Of a DNA stretch of 64,000 bases, positions 16,847-24,013 are shown piece by piece (the first letter of the stretch is position 1; each line of letters begins with the position of its first letter). The position numbers and the translations under genes are program-made. Origin of the DNA: Cylindrospermum sp. NIES-4074 (GTDB lineage Bacteria; Cyanobacteriota; Cyanobacteriia; Cyanobacteriales; Nostocaceae); the NCBI GenBank assembly GCA_003994795.1, contig AP018269.1, positions 5,581,254 through 5,645,253 on the forward strand, given 5' to 3'. The notes under the pieces were generated by a model. That model was not told the DNA's origin and made no database searches. It was given only the letters and a program-made list of their open reading frames with translations.

Positions 16847-17185
16847 ATGGTGGGACGCAATGCCCAAGGCCAAGCATTTAGAACACGGCGAAATCAAGAA
16901 AACAATTACAGTCAGCCTGACCGAGACAAGTGTGCAGGGATTGGACGAGAAGGCGAAACACCTGGGGATAAGCAGGTCGCAGCTAATAGAACTAATTGGG
17001 AGGGACAAAATCTCCTTGGCAACGCCAGAGGCGCAATTAGTGGGGGAATTGTTGAGCGGCTGATTGCTCAGACTCGCAATCAGGTAGAAGAGTCAGAGGC
17101 TCACACCGCAAAATTGAAACAGCAGCTGCAAGAGCTAGAAGAACTATTAGAAGAGTTGACGCAAAGCTCTAATGAGTCTGAATAA
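16847..17185 (+). CDS. -1 frame reading frame overlapping RHH gene B, with coiled-coil tail
   Basis: 112 codons starting at ATG 16847, again exactly 13 nt before the RHH ATG and again in the -1 frame. AGGAAG (16837-16842) lies just upstream of this ATG. The tail beyond the RHH stop (IVERLIAQTRNQVEESEAH, KLKQQLQELEELLEELT) is a heptad-like coiled coil aligned with that of paralogue A (GKIIGQL / GGIVERL). The first half looks like a shadow of the RHH frame. Frameshift fusion or independent translation are both possible. Confidence 0.55.
   Translation: MVGRNAQGQAFRTRRNQENNYSQPDRDKCAGIGREGETPGDKQVAANRTNWEGQNLLGNARGAISGGIVERLIAQTRNQVEESEAHTAKLKQQLQELEELLEELTQSSNESE
16860..17063 (+). CDS. Ribbon-helix-helix DNA-binding protein B (zero frame)
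   Basis: 67 residues: KKTITVSLTETSVQGLDEKAKHLGISRSQLIELIGRD matches the beta-helix-helix layout of CopG-like regulators (strand ITVSL, helix 1 SVQGLDEKAKHL, helix 2 SRSQLIELI). It ends VGELLSG at TGA 17061-17063, aligning with LGKLLAS of paralogue A. Sequence identity to A is low apart from the fold pattern, so the duplication is old or the two were recruited separately. Confidence 0.72.
   Translation: MPKAKHLEHGEIKKTITVSLTETSVQGLDEKAKHLGISRSQLIELIGRDKISLATPEAQLVGELLSG
17042..17083 (+). promoter_or_regulatory. Candidate -1 frameshift signal B
   Basis: G-GGG-GAA at 17042-17048 is in phase with the RHH codons (GGG 17043, GAA 17046) and aligns exactly with the heptamer of paralogue A (LGK versus VGE). 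Re-pairing after a -1 slip would need a G-U wobble in the A site, so it is weaker than A. A perfect 7-bp stem CTGATTG (17060-17066) / CAATCAG (17077-17083) follows after 11 nt. Confidence 0.4.
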
Positions 17186-17216
17186 CCGTCCTGTCTTTGG
17201 ACTAGGGCGGTTTTTT
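17186..17216 (+). terminator. Rho-independent terminator after RHH/coiled-coil B
   Basis: CCGTCC (17186-17191) pairs with GGGCGG (17205-17210), followed by six T. It begins directly after the stop of the coiled-coil frame (17183-17185) and corresponds to the terminator at 16547. Confidence 0.65.
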
Positions 17217-17220
17217 GCAT

Positions 17221-17310
17221 TCAGGCGATCGCATTCCCCTACCCGTAGTTATGTGCTAAATTCATACACTGAAAGAGTTTTAGGTTTTAATTTTCTTCTA
17301 AATATCTCCT
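17221..17310 (+). repeat. 90-bp direct repeat, copy 2
   Basis: Matches 16581-16670 with three substitutions and no gaps, exactly 640 bp downstream. It follows the terminator of the second RHH gene, as copy 1 follows the first. Confidence 0.85.
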
Positions 17311-17454
17311 AGTTATCAGCAGGAAGCAGGAGATACACATTCGACCTTTGCTGAAAATGAATGAGAGACTTTTAGAAAACTAGCCCAAATAACTGTTTCT
17401 TCCCGATTCGGTTAAACCGGCTGGATTCTGATGGCTTATTACTAGGCGAATTGA

Positions 17455-17471
17455 CTAGGTAATTTACTTAG
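17455..17471 (+). promoter_or_regulatory. Possible operator in front of the XRE gene
   Basis: CTAGGTAATTTACTTAG is a near-perfect palindrome just before the XRE gene start (17481). A second palindrome CGGTTAAACCG is at 17409-17419. Both are reasonable binding sites for the dimeric HTH proteins encoded downstream, but this is inference from symmetry only. Confidence 0.35.
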
Positions 17472-17480
17472 TTGAAATAT

Positions 17481-17744
17481 ATGGTAAAGAGAAAACGTCA
17501 ACTCCATAATTCAGCGGAGGTAGTTGTGCCGTTAAAGGCGATACGTGAACAGCTTGGTATGACTCAAGCTGAGTTTGCTGTTGCAATTGGGATAGACCCT
17601 TCTACCGTTAGCCGCTGCGAACGAGGGATGAGTGAACCTAGCCTGACAATCCTGCAAACAAAGCGATTATGCAAGCTGGTAGAAAAGGGTTTAGATGAAC
17701 TACCCGACTATTTAGGGAAGCATCCAGAACAAACTATGAGCTAG
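17481..17744 (+). CDS. XRE-family helix-turn-helix regulator 1
   Basis: 87 residues from the ATG at 17481; a TTG at 17472 is in frame but inside the putative operator. The HTH_3 domain covers about residues 19-75: LKAIREQLGMTQAEFAVAIGIDPSTVSRCERGMSEPSLT, with the recognition helix PSTVSRCERG. It resembles phage or plasmid Cro/CI-type and antitoxin regulators. Immediately followed (21 bp) by a paralogue. Confidence 0.8.
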   Translation: MVKRKRQLHNSAEVVVPLKAIREQLGMTQAEFAVAIGIDPSTVSRCERGMSEPSLTILQTKRLCKLVEKGLDELPDYLGKHPEQTMS

Positions 17745-17765
17745 TTTTGAAATTGGCGATCGCTC

Positions 17766-18041
17766 ATGATCAAAAAAAGACAGAACAAAGACAACGAGGG
17801 TGAGTCACCCTTGAAAGCCCTTAGATCCGATTTAGATATGTCTCAAGAAGAGTTTGGGCGCTCTATTGGTACAACAGCCAGAACTATTAGTAGATGGGAA
17901 GCTGGGGATAGTGTACCTACGTTTACTATTCCCCAATTGAAAGCGCTAGATCGCCTGCTGAAATTGAAGGGTAAAACTATCCAAGATTTACCTGATGATT
18001 TTGGGCCCAGTAGTCAGATGCAAACGGCCGAATCTGACTAA
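17766..18041 (+). CDS. XRE-family helix-turn-helix regulator 2
   Basis: 91 residues. HTH domain LKALRSDLDMSQEEFGRSIGTTARTISRWEAGDSVPTFTIPQLKALDRLL, similar in layout to the preceding gene (charged N-terminus, HTH, short LPD-F tail near the C-terminus: LPDYLG versus LPDDFG). The pair arose by tandem duplication. The function is likely transcription control of the local island. A GATCGCTC stretch precedes the ATG. Confidence 0.8.
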   Translation: MIKKRQNKDNEGESPLKALRSDLDMSQEEFGRSIGTTARTISRWEAGDSVPTFTIPQLKALDRLLKLKGKTIQDLPDDFGPSSQMQTAESD

Positions 18042-18046
18042 CTAAA

Positions 18047-18148
18047 TCAACTTGCAGGTGAATCAACAACTTCCAAATCAATTAAGCGTAATTGCTCTTC
18101 AGGGGTGAGACTTTGAGCCTGCTGTAATACCTCTTGATAATTAGACAT
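18047..18148 (-). pseudogene. Truncated antitoxin-like small gene
   Basis: 33 codons: MSNYQEVLQQAQSLTPEEQ, then LRLIDLEVVDSPAS. The opening pattern (Y-x-x-x-L-x-x-A-x-x-L-x-x-x-EQLRL) is that of a common cyanobacterial antitoxin-like family that is normally about 60-80 residues and continues with a second helix; here it stops early. The start has a strong SD (GGAGAAGG three nt upstream). No toxin partner is found on the same strand. Probably a remnant, though a functional micro-protein cannot be excluded. Confidence 0.45.
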
Positions 18149-18331
18149 AAACCTTCTCCGGTGATAGTTTGTTGCCCAGGTAGAACCTGGAAACGAGATT
18201 TGAAATTTTTCTGAGTCCGCGTTCGCGTAGCGTTCCGTAGGACAGGCGGATTTCGTTCGTGTAGCCGCGAATTCCATTCGTCAGGGCTAGGAAAAATCCC
18301 GAAACCCACGACCCATTACCCACCCTACATA

Positions 18332-18348
18332 ATCGCTATACTAGCGAT
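18332..18348. promoter_or_regulatory. Short palindrome upstream of the M48 peptidase gene
   Basis: ATCGCTA-TAC-TAGCGAT is a perfect 7-bp inverted repeat ending 31 bp before the peptidase start. It may be an operator or a hairpin. Upstream (about 18215-18290) lies a patchwork of short Nostoc-type repeats. Confidence 0.3.
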
Positions 18349-18378
18349 GGGAGTCGCATTTTTTATTGCTGCCATACC

Positions 18379-19254
18379 ATGTCTTTACTCAAAAGCCCGC
18401 TAATTGGTTTAAAAGCTGACTCATTTCGCCATCCCCTAGACTTGGAAGCCACCAAAACTCTCAAGCAAATCCCAGGCTTAGATATGATGGTGCGAAATTG
18501 GCTAGGGCCAATGGCAGAGCAGGTTTTTTATGTAGAAAATATCGCTGCTAGTATTTTGGTAGGGGAAAAACAACTTCCCGATTTACACCAACTGCTGTTA
18601 GACGCTTGCAAAGTCCTCGATATTGAACCGCCCCAGTTGTACGTCCGGCAACATCCAGCCCCCAACGCTTACACCTTTGCGATGCGGGGTAAGCAGCCTT
18701 TTGTGGTGCTGCACACTTCCTTAATTGAAATTCTGACACCAGAAGAAATACAGGCAGTAATTGCCCATGAGTTGGGACATCTCAAATGCGACCACAGCGT
18801 TTACTTGACGCCTGTAAATTTATTAGTGTTAGCTGCGGCAATTTTGCCCAACGTCGGTGCTGTAGTTGCCCAAGCGATACAGGCACAACTTTTGGAATGG
18901 GTACGTTGTGCTGAGTTTACTTGCGATCGCGCCGCATTACTAGCCACCCAAAACCCTAAAGTTGTCATGTCAGTGTTAATGAAGTTGGCGGGAGGTTCCC
19001 CCACCTTAGCACCACAGCTAAATCTTGACGCCTTTATTGACCAAGCGCGTGCTTACGACGATATTAGCAAAACCGAACTGGGGGAAATGGTCAAAGCCGC
19101 CCGCACAGCCCAATTAACCCATCCAGTACCAGTTCTCCGGGCGCGAGAAATTGACCGCTGGGCTAGCTCTCAAGAGTATCAAATCTTGTTGCAAAGTCAC
19201 GGGCTTAAGTATACTGATGAAGTTGCACCCAAGGGTGGGTGGCGAAATTGGTAG
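18379..19254 (+). CDS. M48-family zinc metallopeptidase
   Basis: 291 residues. The zinc-binding HELGH (about residues 130-134, VIAHELGHLKCDH) and the downstream glutamate region EFTCDRAAL are intact, as in HtpX/Ste24-like peptidases. A hydrophobic stretch VNLLVLAAAILPNVGAVVAQAI separates them. Probably membrane-associated protein quality control. The last codons (KGGWRNW and stop) coincide in DNA with the 5' end of tRNA-Leu(CAA) found 2.7 kb downstream. Confidence 0.88.
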   Translation: MSLLKSPLIGLKADSFRHPLDLEATKTLKQIPGLDMMVRNWLGPMAEQVFYVENIAASILVGEKQLPDLHQLLLDACKVLDIEPPQLYVRQHPAPNAYTFAMRGKQPFVVLHTSLIEILTPEEIQAVIAHELGHLKCDHSVYLTPVNLLVLAAAILPNVGAVVAQAIQAQLLEWVRCAEFTCDRAALLATQNPKVVMSVLMKLAGGSPTLAPQLNLDAFIDQARAYDDISKTELGEMVKAARTAQLTHPVPVLRAREIDRWASSQEYQILLQSHGLKYTDEVAPKGGWRNW

Positions 19255-19256
19255 AC
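19221..19256 (+). repeat. Partial copy of the tRNA-Leu(CAA) 5' region
   Basis: 36 bp match 21931-21966 with three mismatches, including 12 bp upstream of the tRNA and its first 24 nt (acceptor strand, D-arm start). The copy forms the 3' end of the M48 gene. No anticodon or 3' half is present. It and the true tRNA are direct repeats flanking the oxidase gene and the insertion sequence. Confidence 0.75.
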
Positions 19257-19261
19257 CCATT

Positions 19262-20383
19262 ATGACAAGTGCATCTAATAACGGTCGTCTGCAACCCATT
19301 AATTTATTTGAGTACGAACAGCTAGCAAAAGAGCATCTGTCTAAAATGTCCCTAGATTACTACAGCAGTGGTTCTGGGGATGAAATTACTTTGCAAGATA
19401 ATCGTGCAGCCTTTGCGCGAGTTAAGCTCCGACCACGTATGCTAGTGGATGTGAGCGATCGCAATTTGACAACCGAAGTTTTAGGACAATCTCTACAACT
19501 GCCCTTGTTAATTGCCCCAATGGCTTTTCAATGTCTTGCTCATCCAGACGGAGAAATTGCCACCGCCCAAGCTGCGGCCTCAGCAGGTGTAGGCATGGTA
19601 TTGAGTACATTGTCAACCAAAAGCATTGAAGAAGTTGCAGCAGTCCGGGAAAAATTGCCAAATGCCCTACAATGGTTTCAGCTTTACATCCACAAAGACC
19701 GGGGCTTAACTCGTGCCTTAGTCGAAAGAGCTTACGCCGCAGGCTATAAAGCGCTTTGTCTCACTGTAGATGCTCCTGTCCTCGGACGGCGGGAACGAGA
19801 TCAGCGCAATGAATTTACCTTACCACCAGGTTTGCATCTGGCTAATATTACAACTCTTACAGGGCTAGATATTCCCCACGAAAAAGGAGAATCTGGATTA
19901 TTTACCTATGTTGCCCAGCAGTTAAACTCGGCAGTAACGTGGCGTGACTTAGAATGGTTGCAGTCTTTATCTCCATTACCTTTGGTACTCAAAGGGATTT
20001 TACGGGGAGACGATGCAGTACGTGCAGTTGAGTATGGAGCCAAAGCCATAGTTGTGTCCAATCATGGTGGCAGACAACTCGACGGTGCGATCGCCTCTCT
20101 AGATGCCCTACCAGAAATAATAGCAGCAGTAGATGCAAGAGCAGAAGTATTATTAGATGGCGGTATCCGCCGGGGTACAGATATTCTCAAAGCCTTAGCA
20201 CTAGGTGCAAAAGCTGTATTAATTGGGCGACCAGCTTTGTGGGGACTAGCAGTAGCAGGACAAGCAGGTGTCTCTCATCTCATCTCCCTGCTACACAATG
20301 AGTTAAATGTGGCAATGGCACTCAGCGGCTGTGCCCAGCTACAAGATATTGACTCTAGTTTAGTCAAATTCCTCTATCTCTAA
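19262..20383 (+). CDS. FMN-dependent alpha-hydroxy-acid oxidase (L-lactate/glycolate oxidase type)
   Basis: 373 residues from the ATG at 19262 (MTSASNNGRLQPINLFEYEQLAKEHL); the frame runs further upstream into the M48 gene, but homologues begin near here. FMN-binding TIM barrel: YYSSGSGDEIT, LIAPMAFQ, STLSTKSIEEVA, QLYIHKDRG, VLKGIL (flavin lysine), catalytic SNHGGRQLDG and LDGGIRRGTDILKALALGA. In N2-fixing cyanobacteria such enzymes have been shown to act as L-lactate oxidases, possibly consuming O2; specificity here is inferred. Confidence 0.88.
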   Translation: MTSASNNGRLQPINLFEYEQLAKEHLSKMSLDYYSSGSGDEITLQDNRAAFARVKLRPRMLVDVSDRNLTTEVLGQSLQLPLLIAPMAFQCLAHPDGEIATAQAAASAGVGMVLSTLSTKSIEEVAAVREKLPNALQWFQLYIHKDRGLTRALVERAYAAGYKALCLTVDAPVLGRRERDQRNEFTLPPGLHLANITTLTGLDIPHEKGESGLFTYVAQQLNSAVTWRDLEWLQSLSPLPLVLKGILRGDDAVRAVEYGAKAIVVSNHGGRQLDGAIASLDALPEIIAAVDARAEVLLDGGIRRGTDILKALALGAKAVLIGRPALWGLAVAGQAGVSHLISLLHNELNVAMALSGCAQLQDIDSSLVKFLYL

Positions 20384-20431
20384 ACTCGGCAGACACAATT
20401 AACCCAGAAAGCCTAAAAGCAAAATTCCATA

Positions 20432-21862
20432 ACTCACATCTTGCACCTGGAAATATGAATGTCAAAACCACAACTACGTGCGAGGGGAAGACATCGCTCA
20501 ATATCAAGTAAAATAAGAGACACAACTATTTGAGGAAAAAGTGATTCTCTTGCAGTTTGTGCAGCCTGACCCCAATCAGGTGGTAATGGGAACTGTGCTT
20601 CGAGATAAGTCCAGTGAGCTATGAGGTAAGCAGTTAGAGAAAGGATGAGCCAACGATACATACCAAGTAGAGTCCCCTGCCCAAAGCGGTGTAAGCCAAA
20701 ACGGTGCTTTGCGGTTTTAAACCATCCTTCTATCTGCCAACGACGTTTTCCCCACCATTTAATGGTGCTAGATTTCAGAGGTCGGGTGGACAAAACAAAG
20801 CGTTTTTCTAAAGAGCCATTGTCACGTTTGAGATAGTACCAAGAGACGGTGACAGGAAACTTTAAACCGACCAAATGTACCTGTTGCCCCTGTTGATGTA
20901 GATGTCGTAAAACTCTGCCATCAACTAATTTACGGTTAATCGCTAAACCTGTAATTGCATGATATTTAAGCTGACGTACACCGTGAAGAAATTCAGCACT
21001 ACCAAAAGCTGTATCCGCCAAAATCATCACATGGAACTGTTTAGTGAGTAATTTTGGTAAACGTTGGACTAATTTCAGCCCTAACTGCGCTTGTGAAGGA
21101 GTACCTTTACCTCTCCAGACTCGGAAACTCCAAGGAATTCGCCATCTTCCGACTACCAAATATAGCACCACTAGATGTAATCCCCTCTTTCCGTTATAAA
21201 CGGAGATTAAATGCTCAAAGTCCTGGAATTTTCCTTGTTTTTCAAGAGTTGTCAAGTCAACAATTACCTGTAAAAATGGTCTGCGTCCTTGACCAGATTC
21301 AGATAAAGTCTTTAAAACGGTCTCTAATATTTGATGACGAACAGTACGAATCAAGTCCCGTGTTGACCAAGGGTTGATATTTAAAAATCGGCTTAATGCG
21401 CTTGCTGACTTTGTTTGAGAATGTTCAGGCAAGGGATGCCCTTGTGCTTCCAAAAATAGCCCCAGCATTGTCTCTAGGTTCTCTTTTTGGTATTTCGTAG
21501 GCATCAATTCTTTGAGGTTGTATACTAAATCTTGGGCGTGGGCAAGCATTGTCTTGCTTTTTAGAATATATACTTCACGCCCTTTTTCCCATATTTTGAG
21601 CTTAATAACAGCAAACCCAGACATTTTTCCCATATTTAACGAACCGACAAGTCAGCACTCAGCACTTGCACTGTCGTAATTCACAGACAAAGCTTTGCTT
21701 CATTTCTGAATCCAGTTTTTTCAGCTTTTTACGTAAAATTACTTCTAATAGAGTTACATATATAACAAAAAATACAGTTGAATAACTTCGTTGTACACTG
21801 TCATATTCTTGTATTTATTTTTTGTTTTCTACGGGTTTATTCGGTAGGTGCAAGATGTGAGT
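20432..21862 (-). mobile_element. Insertion sequence (IS4-like) with 17-bp terminal inverted repeats
   Basis: Perfect inverted repeats ACTCACATCTTGCACCT (20432-20448) and AGGTGCAAGATGTGAGT (21846-21862) bracket one transposase gene, giving an element of 1431 bp. I see no convincing target-site duplication in the flanking bases. The right end lies 80 bp before tRNA-Leu(CAA) and the left end 48 bp after the oxidase stop. The intact reading frame suggests a recent or still active insertion. Confidence 0.85.
20434..21549 (-). CDS. DDE transposase (IS4/IS701-like)
   Basis: 371 residues from the ATG at 21547-21549 (MLAHAQDLVYNLKELMPTKYQ); the frame continues 28 codons upstream. Catalytic pattern: VIVDLTTL (first Asp), MILADTAFGSAEF (second Asp) and RRWQIEGWFKTAKHRFGLHRF (the Glu of the Y-x2-R-x3-E-x6-K-like helix). 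C-terminal membrane-like stretch LILSLTAYLIAHW is usual. Encoded inside the terminal repeats on the minus strand, so it is the mobilising gene of this IS. The stop overlaps the left repeat. Confidence 0.88.
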   Translation of the reverse strand: MLAHAQDLVYNLKELMPTKYQKENLETMLGLFLEAQGHPLPEHSQTKSASALSRFLNINPWSTRDLIRTVRHQILETVLKTLSESGQGRRPFLQVIVDLTTLEKQGKFQDFEHLISVYNGKRGLHLVVLYLVVGRWRIPWSFRVWRGKGTPSQAQLGLKLVQRLPKLLTKQFHVMILADTAFGSAEFLHGVRQLKYHAITGLAINRKLVDGRVLRHLHQQGQQVHLVGLKFPVTVSWYYLKRDNGSLEKRFVLSTRPLKSSTIKWWGKRRWQIEGWFKTAKHRFGLHRFGQGTLLGMYRWLILSLTAYLIAHWTYLEAQFPLPPDWGQAAQTARESLFPQIVVSLILLDIERCLPLARSCGFDIHISRCKM

Positions 21863-21895
21863 ACATTTGTATTGAAAATATTTTTTTATAAATCC

Positions 21896-21925
21896 TTGTT
21901 GCAAAATCACAAAATAGCGTATAAT
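21896..21925 (+). promoter_or_regulatory. Promoter of tRNA-Leu(CAA)
   Basis: TTGTTG (21896-21901), an 18-bp spacer and TATAAT (21920-21925) form a sigma-70-type promoter about 17 nt before the mature tRNA 5' end. The insertion sequence ends 33 bp upstream of it. Confidence 0.55.
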
Positions 21926-21942
21926 AGGAAAGTTACACCCAA

Positions 21943-22026
21943 GGGCGGGTGGCGAAACTGGTAGACGCACCACACTCAAAATGTGGCGACCTTGCGGTCA
22001 TAGGAGTTCGATTCTCCTCCTGCCCA
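21943..22026 (+). tRNA. tRNA-Leu (anticodon CAA)
   Basis: Acceptor GGGCGGG pairs with CCTGCCC (one G-U), followed by A73. Anticodon arm CCACA-CTCAAAA-TGTGG gives CAA. The long variable arm (CGACCTTGCGGTCA) and T arm AGGAG-TTCGATT-CTCCT mark a class II leucine tRNA, 84 nt, without encoded CCA. Confidence 0.96.
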
Positions 22027-22804
22027 CTATTCACAGCATTAATAATAGCTATATGTATCTCGTATAAGTTACTAAGCCGATCATATAAATCATGCATTTG
22101 CTGCGACGCCATCCAGCCATGAACTGTAGCTGTGTCACTTGTTGCCACCACCGTTCCCATAAGCCATTGGTGACAAGTTAAGGCTGTATGGCAGTTGTCA
22201 AGGAGATTTTACAACATAAGCTACTCGTCATTCCTTTTTCCAGAATGATTCGCTTGTAGTAAGGGCTAAAGCCCTGCTTTTATCAGGAAAGGTAGAGGGC
22301 AGCTATGCTGGAGGCTCAGTTGGAATACTGATTCCAGCACAGCTGCCCGTGACCAAAGAGAACTTCAGTTTAAAAACCCGCCGTCTATACGGCGCTGACA
22401 ATTGGATGGGGTCTGAATCCCCTTAACAATATCTAAATTTTGATTGTCAGAGAAAGAAAAATCCTTAACTGGTTTAGTAGCCTGACCTTTTTTATGAGCG
22501 ACAGAAAAAGGATAAGGATCACGATAAATCGTTTCTCAAGAAATGCGGCCAAAAGGTAAAGACAATTCATCTGCCTTACACGGATTCATTTATATCTTTA
22601 GATGTATTGACAAAATTTAGTTTTTTGGGTAATCACTATTACCATGAGCCGCAGAAATACTCCATGTCATTAATATAATATAAAGTCCGCTTCAAAATGA
22701 AGCCTGGTATAATAAATTTCGTTAGTGAGACACCCTGATATTTTCCCTTGATTGGCTTCTCATCCATTTTTGTGTATTTTGCAACCCATTAGCCTAAAAT
22801 TCAC
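22027..22804. other. Intergenic region with a large hairpin and decayed sequence
   Basis: No intact gene. At 22297-22348 a 16-bp stem (GGGCAGCTATGCTGGA / TCCAGCACAGCTGCCC, one mismatch) with a ~20-nt loop is present. It is followed by a CCGCC...GGCG inverted repeat and frames broken by stops, which look like remains of a mobile element. The region separates the tRNA from the exopolysaccharide locus. Confidence 0.4.
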
Positions 22805-23782
22805 ATGATAAGTATTGTCATGGCTGCCTACAATGCTTCAGAATATATTGCTCTAGCAATTGAGAGTATACTCAATCAAACCTTTTCAGAATTTGAATTA
22901 ATTGTTATAGATGATGGCTCTACAGACAACACAGTAAAAATTGTCGAGCACTATATTGAATTGGATCAACGAGTGCGACTAATCCAAAATAACCATACCG
23001 GAGTTTGTCATGCTCGTAACACAGGCATTCAGTCCTCAAAATATTCCTGGATTGCGATAATGGACGCTGATGATATTTCCTTACCACAGAGATTAGAAAA
23101 GCAAATTAATGCAGCCAAAGCTAACCCAGAGGTAGTTGCCTGGGGTACTTACGTCCAACATATGAGTTCTACAGGAGATATACTGAGTCTACAAAAACAA
23201 GGGCCAATTTCCCAGGAAGAATATCATAGTCTAATGAATGATGGAGAAATTCCGTTCATAATTCATCCCACAACCATGATGAAAAAGGATGTGTTCTTAA
23301 AAGTAGGAGCCTACGACTCACAATTTCCCCTAGCTCAAGATTTAGAACTGATGAGTCGAATGGCTCACCAGGGCATTATTATTGCTATTCCAGAACCTCT
23401 AGTCTGGTATCGCGTACATTCCCAAAGTGCTTCAATGCAGAAGTTCTTTTCACAGCAATTCTTTACCAGATGGATAATAGCACGTCATCAAGCTAGACTA
23501 GCAGGTACTGGGTTGCCTGAATTAAATCAATTCATAGCAGAAGAGAAAAAACAATCGATATTGCTACGTTTGGCGCAACAAATAGGTATTGTAGGACGGT
23601 TTAATTACAGAATGGCTGGATTATTGTTGGCTAATAAGCAGTATCTCCAGGGTGGATTTTATTTGTGTATGGCGATCGTCTTCCACCCTTCATACTCTCT
23701 TCCTCGCCTCTGGAAGCAGCGATTTTCCCAAGAGGCTCGTCGATATTTGCAACAGTCGCAAAATCCAGGCGAGATTCGATAG
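22805..23782 (+). CDS. Family 2 glycosyltransferase
   Basis: 325 residues. GT-A fold: VSVIM-type start (ISIVMAAYNASEYI), VIDDGSTDNT, GVCHARNTGI, and the metal-binding IMDADD. The acceptor side carries QDLELMSRMA, followed by a C-terminal helical part. It transfers an activated sugar to a growing polysaccharide unit at the cytoplasmic membrane face. First gene of the exopolysaccharide locus, separated by about 1 kb from the next. Confidence 0.88.
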   Translation: MISIVMAAYNASEYIALAIESILNQTFSEFELIVIDDGSTDNTVKIVEHYIELDQRVRLIQNNHTGVCHARNTGIQSSKYSWIAIMDADDISLPQRLEKQINAAKANPEVVAWGTYVQHMSSTGDILSLQKQGPISQEEYHSLMNDGEIPFIIHPTTMMKKDVFLKVGAYDSQFPLAQDLELMSRMAHQGIIIAIPEPLVWYRVHSQSASMQKFFSQQFFTRWIIARHQARLAGTGLPELNQFIAEEKKQSILLRLAQQIGIVGRFNYRMAGLLLANKQYLQGGFYLCMAIVFHPSYSLPRLWKQRFSQEARRYLQQSQNPGEIR

Positions 23783-24013
23783 CTTCCATTCTTGAGAAAC
23801 CCTTTAAGTTTCCTTTAATTCTGGTTTAGTCTTTTTCTGTAGCTTTTTCAGCCCAATCCGAACTCACGTTATCCTAAGTTGACAATTGGATAAACATAAG
23901 CTATATTCTGCTTTGTGTACAAAAATAAAAAACATTCGTAAAATAGCCGCAACGAAATTTTAACTTCGTAGTGTTACACCAGAAAAAACTCTAACTCAAG
24001 AGAGGAAAAAACT
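23783..24013. other. Noncoding region before the small basic ORF
   Basis: No gene is supported here. The region is AT-rich. It contains a weak TATATT-like sequence and ends in the AGAGGA ribosome-binding sequence of the small basic frame at 24014. Confidence 0.3.

Noticed and set aside
16407-17083. Sequencing error as the cause of the RHH/coil frame change
   Set aside because: Two diverged paralogues show the same frame relation at the aligned position; an assembly error would have to occur twice in the same register. It remains the main alternative to be excluded experimentally.
19151-19261. Extended N-terminus of the hydroxy-acid oxidase
   Set aside because: The extra 37 codons overlap the M48 gene in another frame and do not resemble the family start; ATG 19262 is preferred.
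21933-22160. 75-codon minus-strand ORF over tRNA-Leu
   Set aside because: Half of it is antisense to the tRNA; the remainder matches no family I know.
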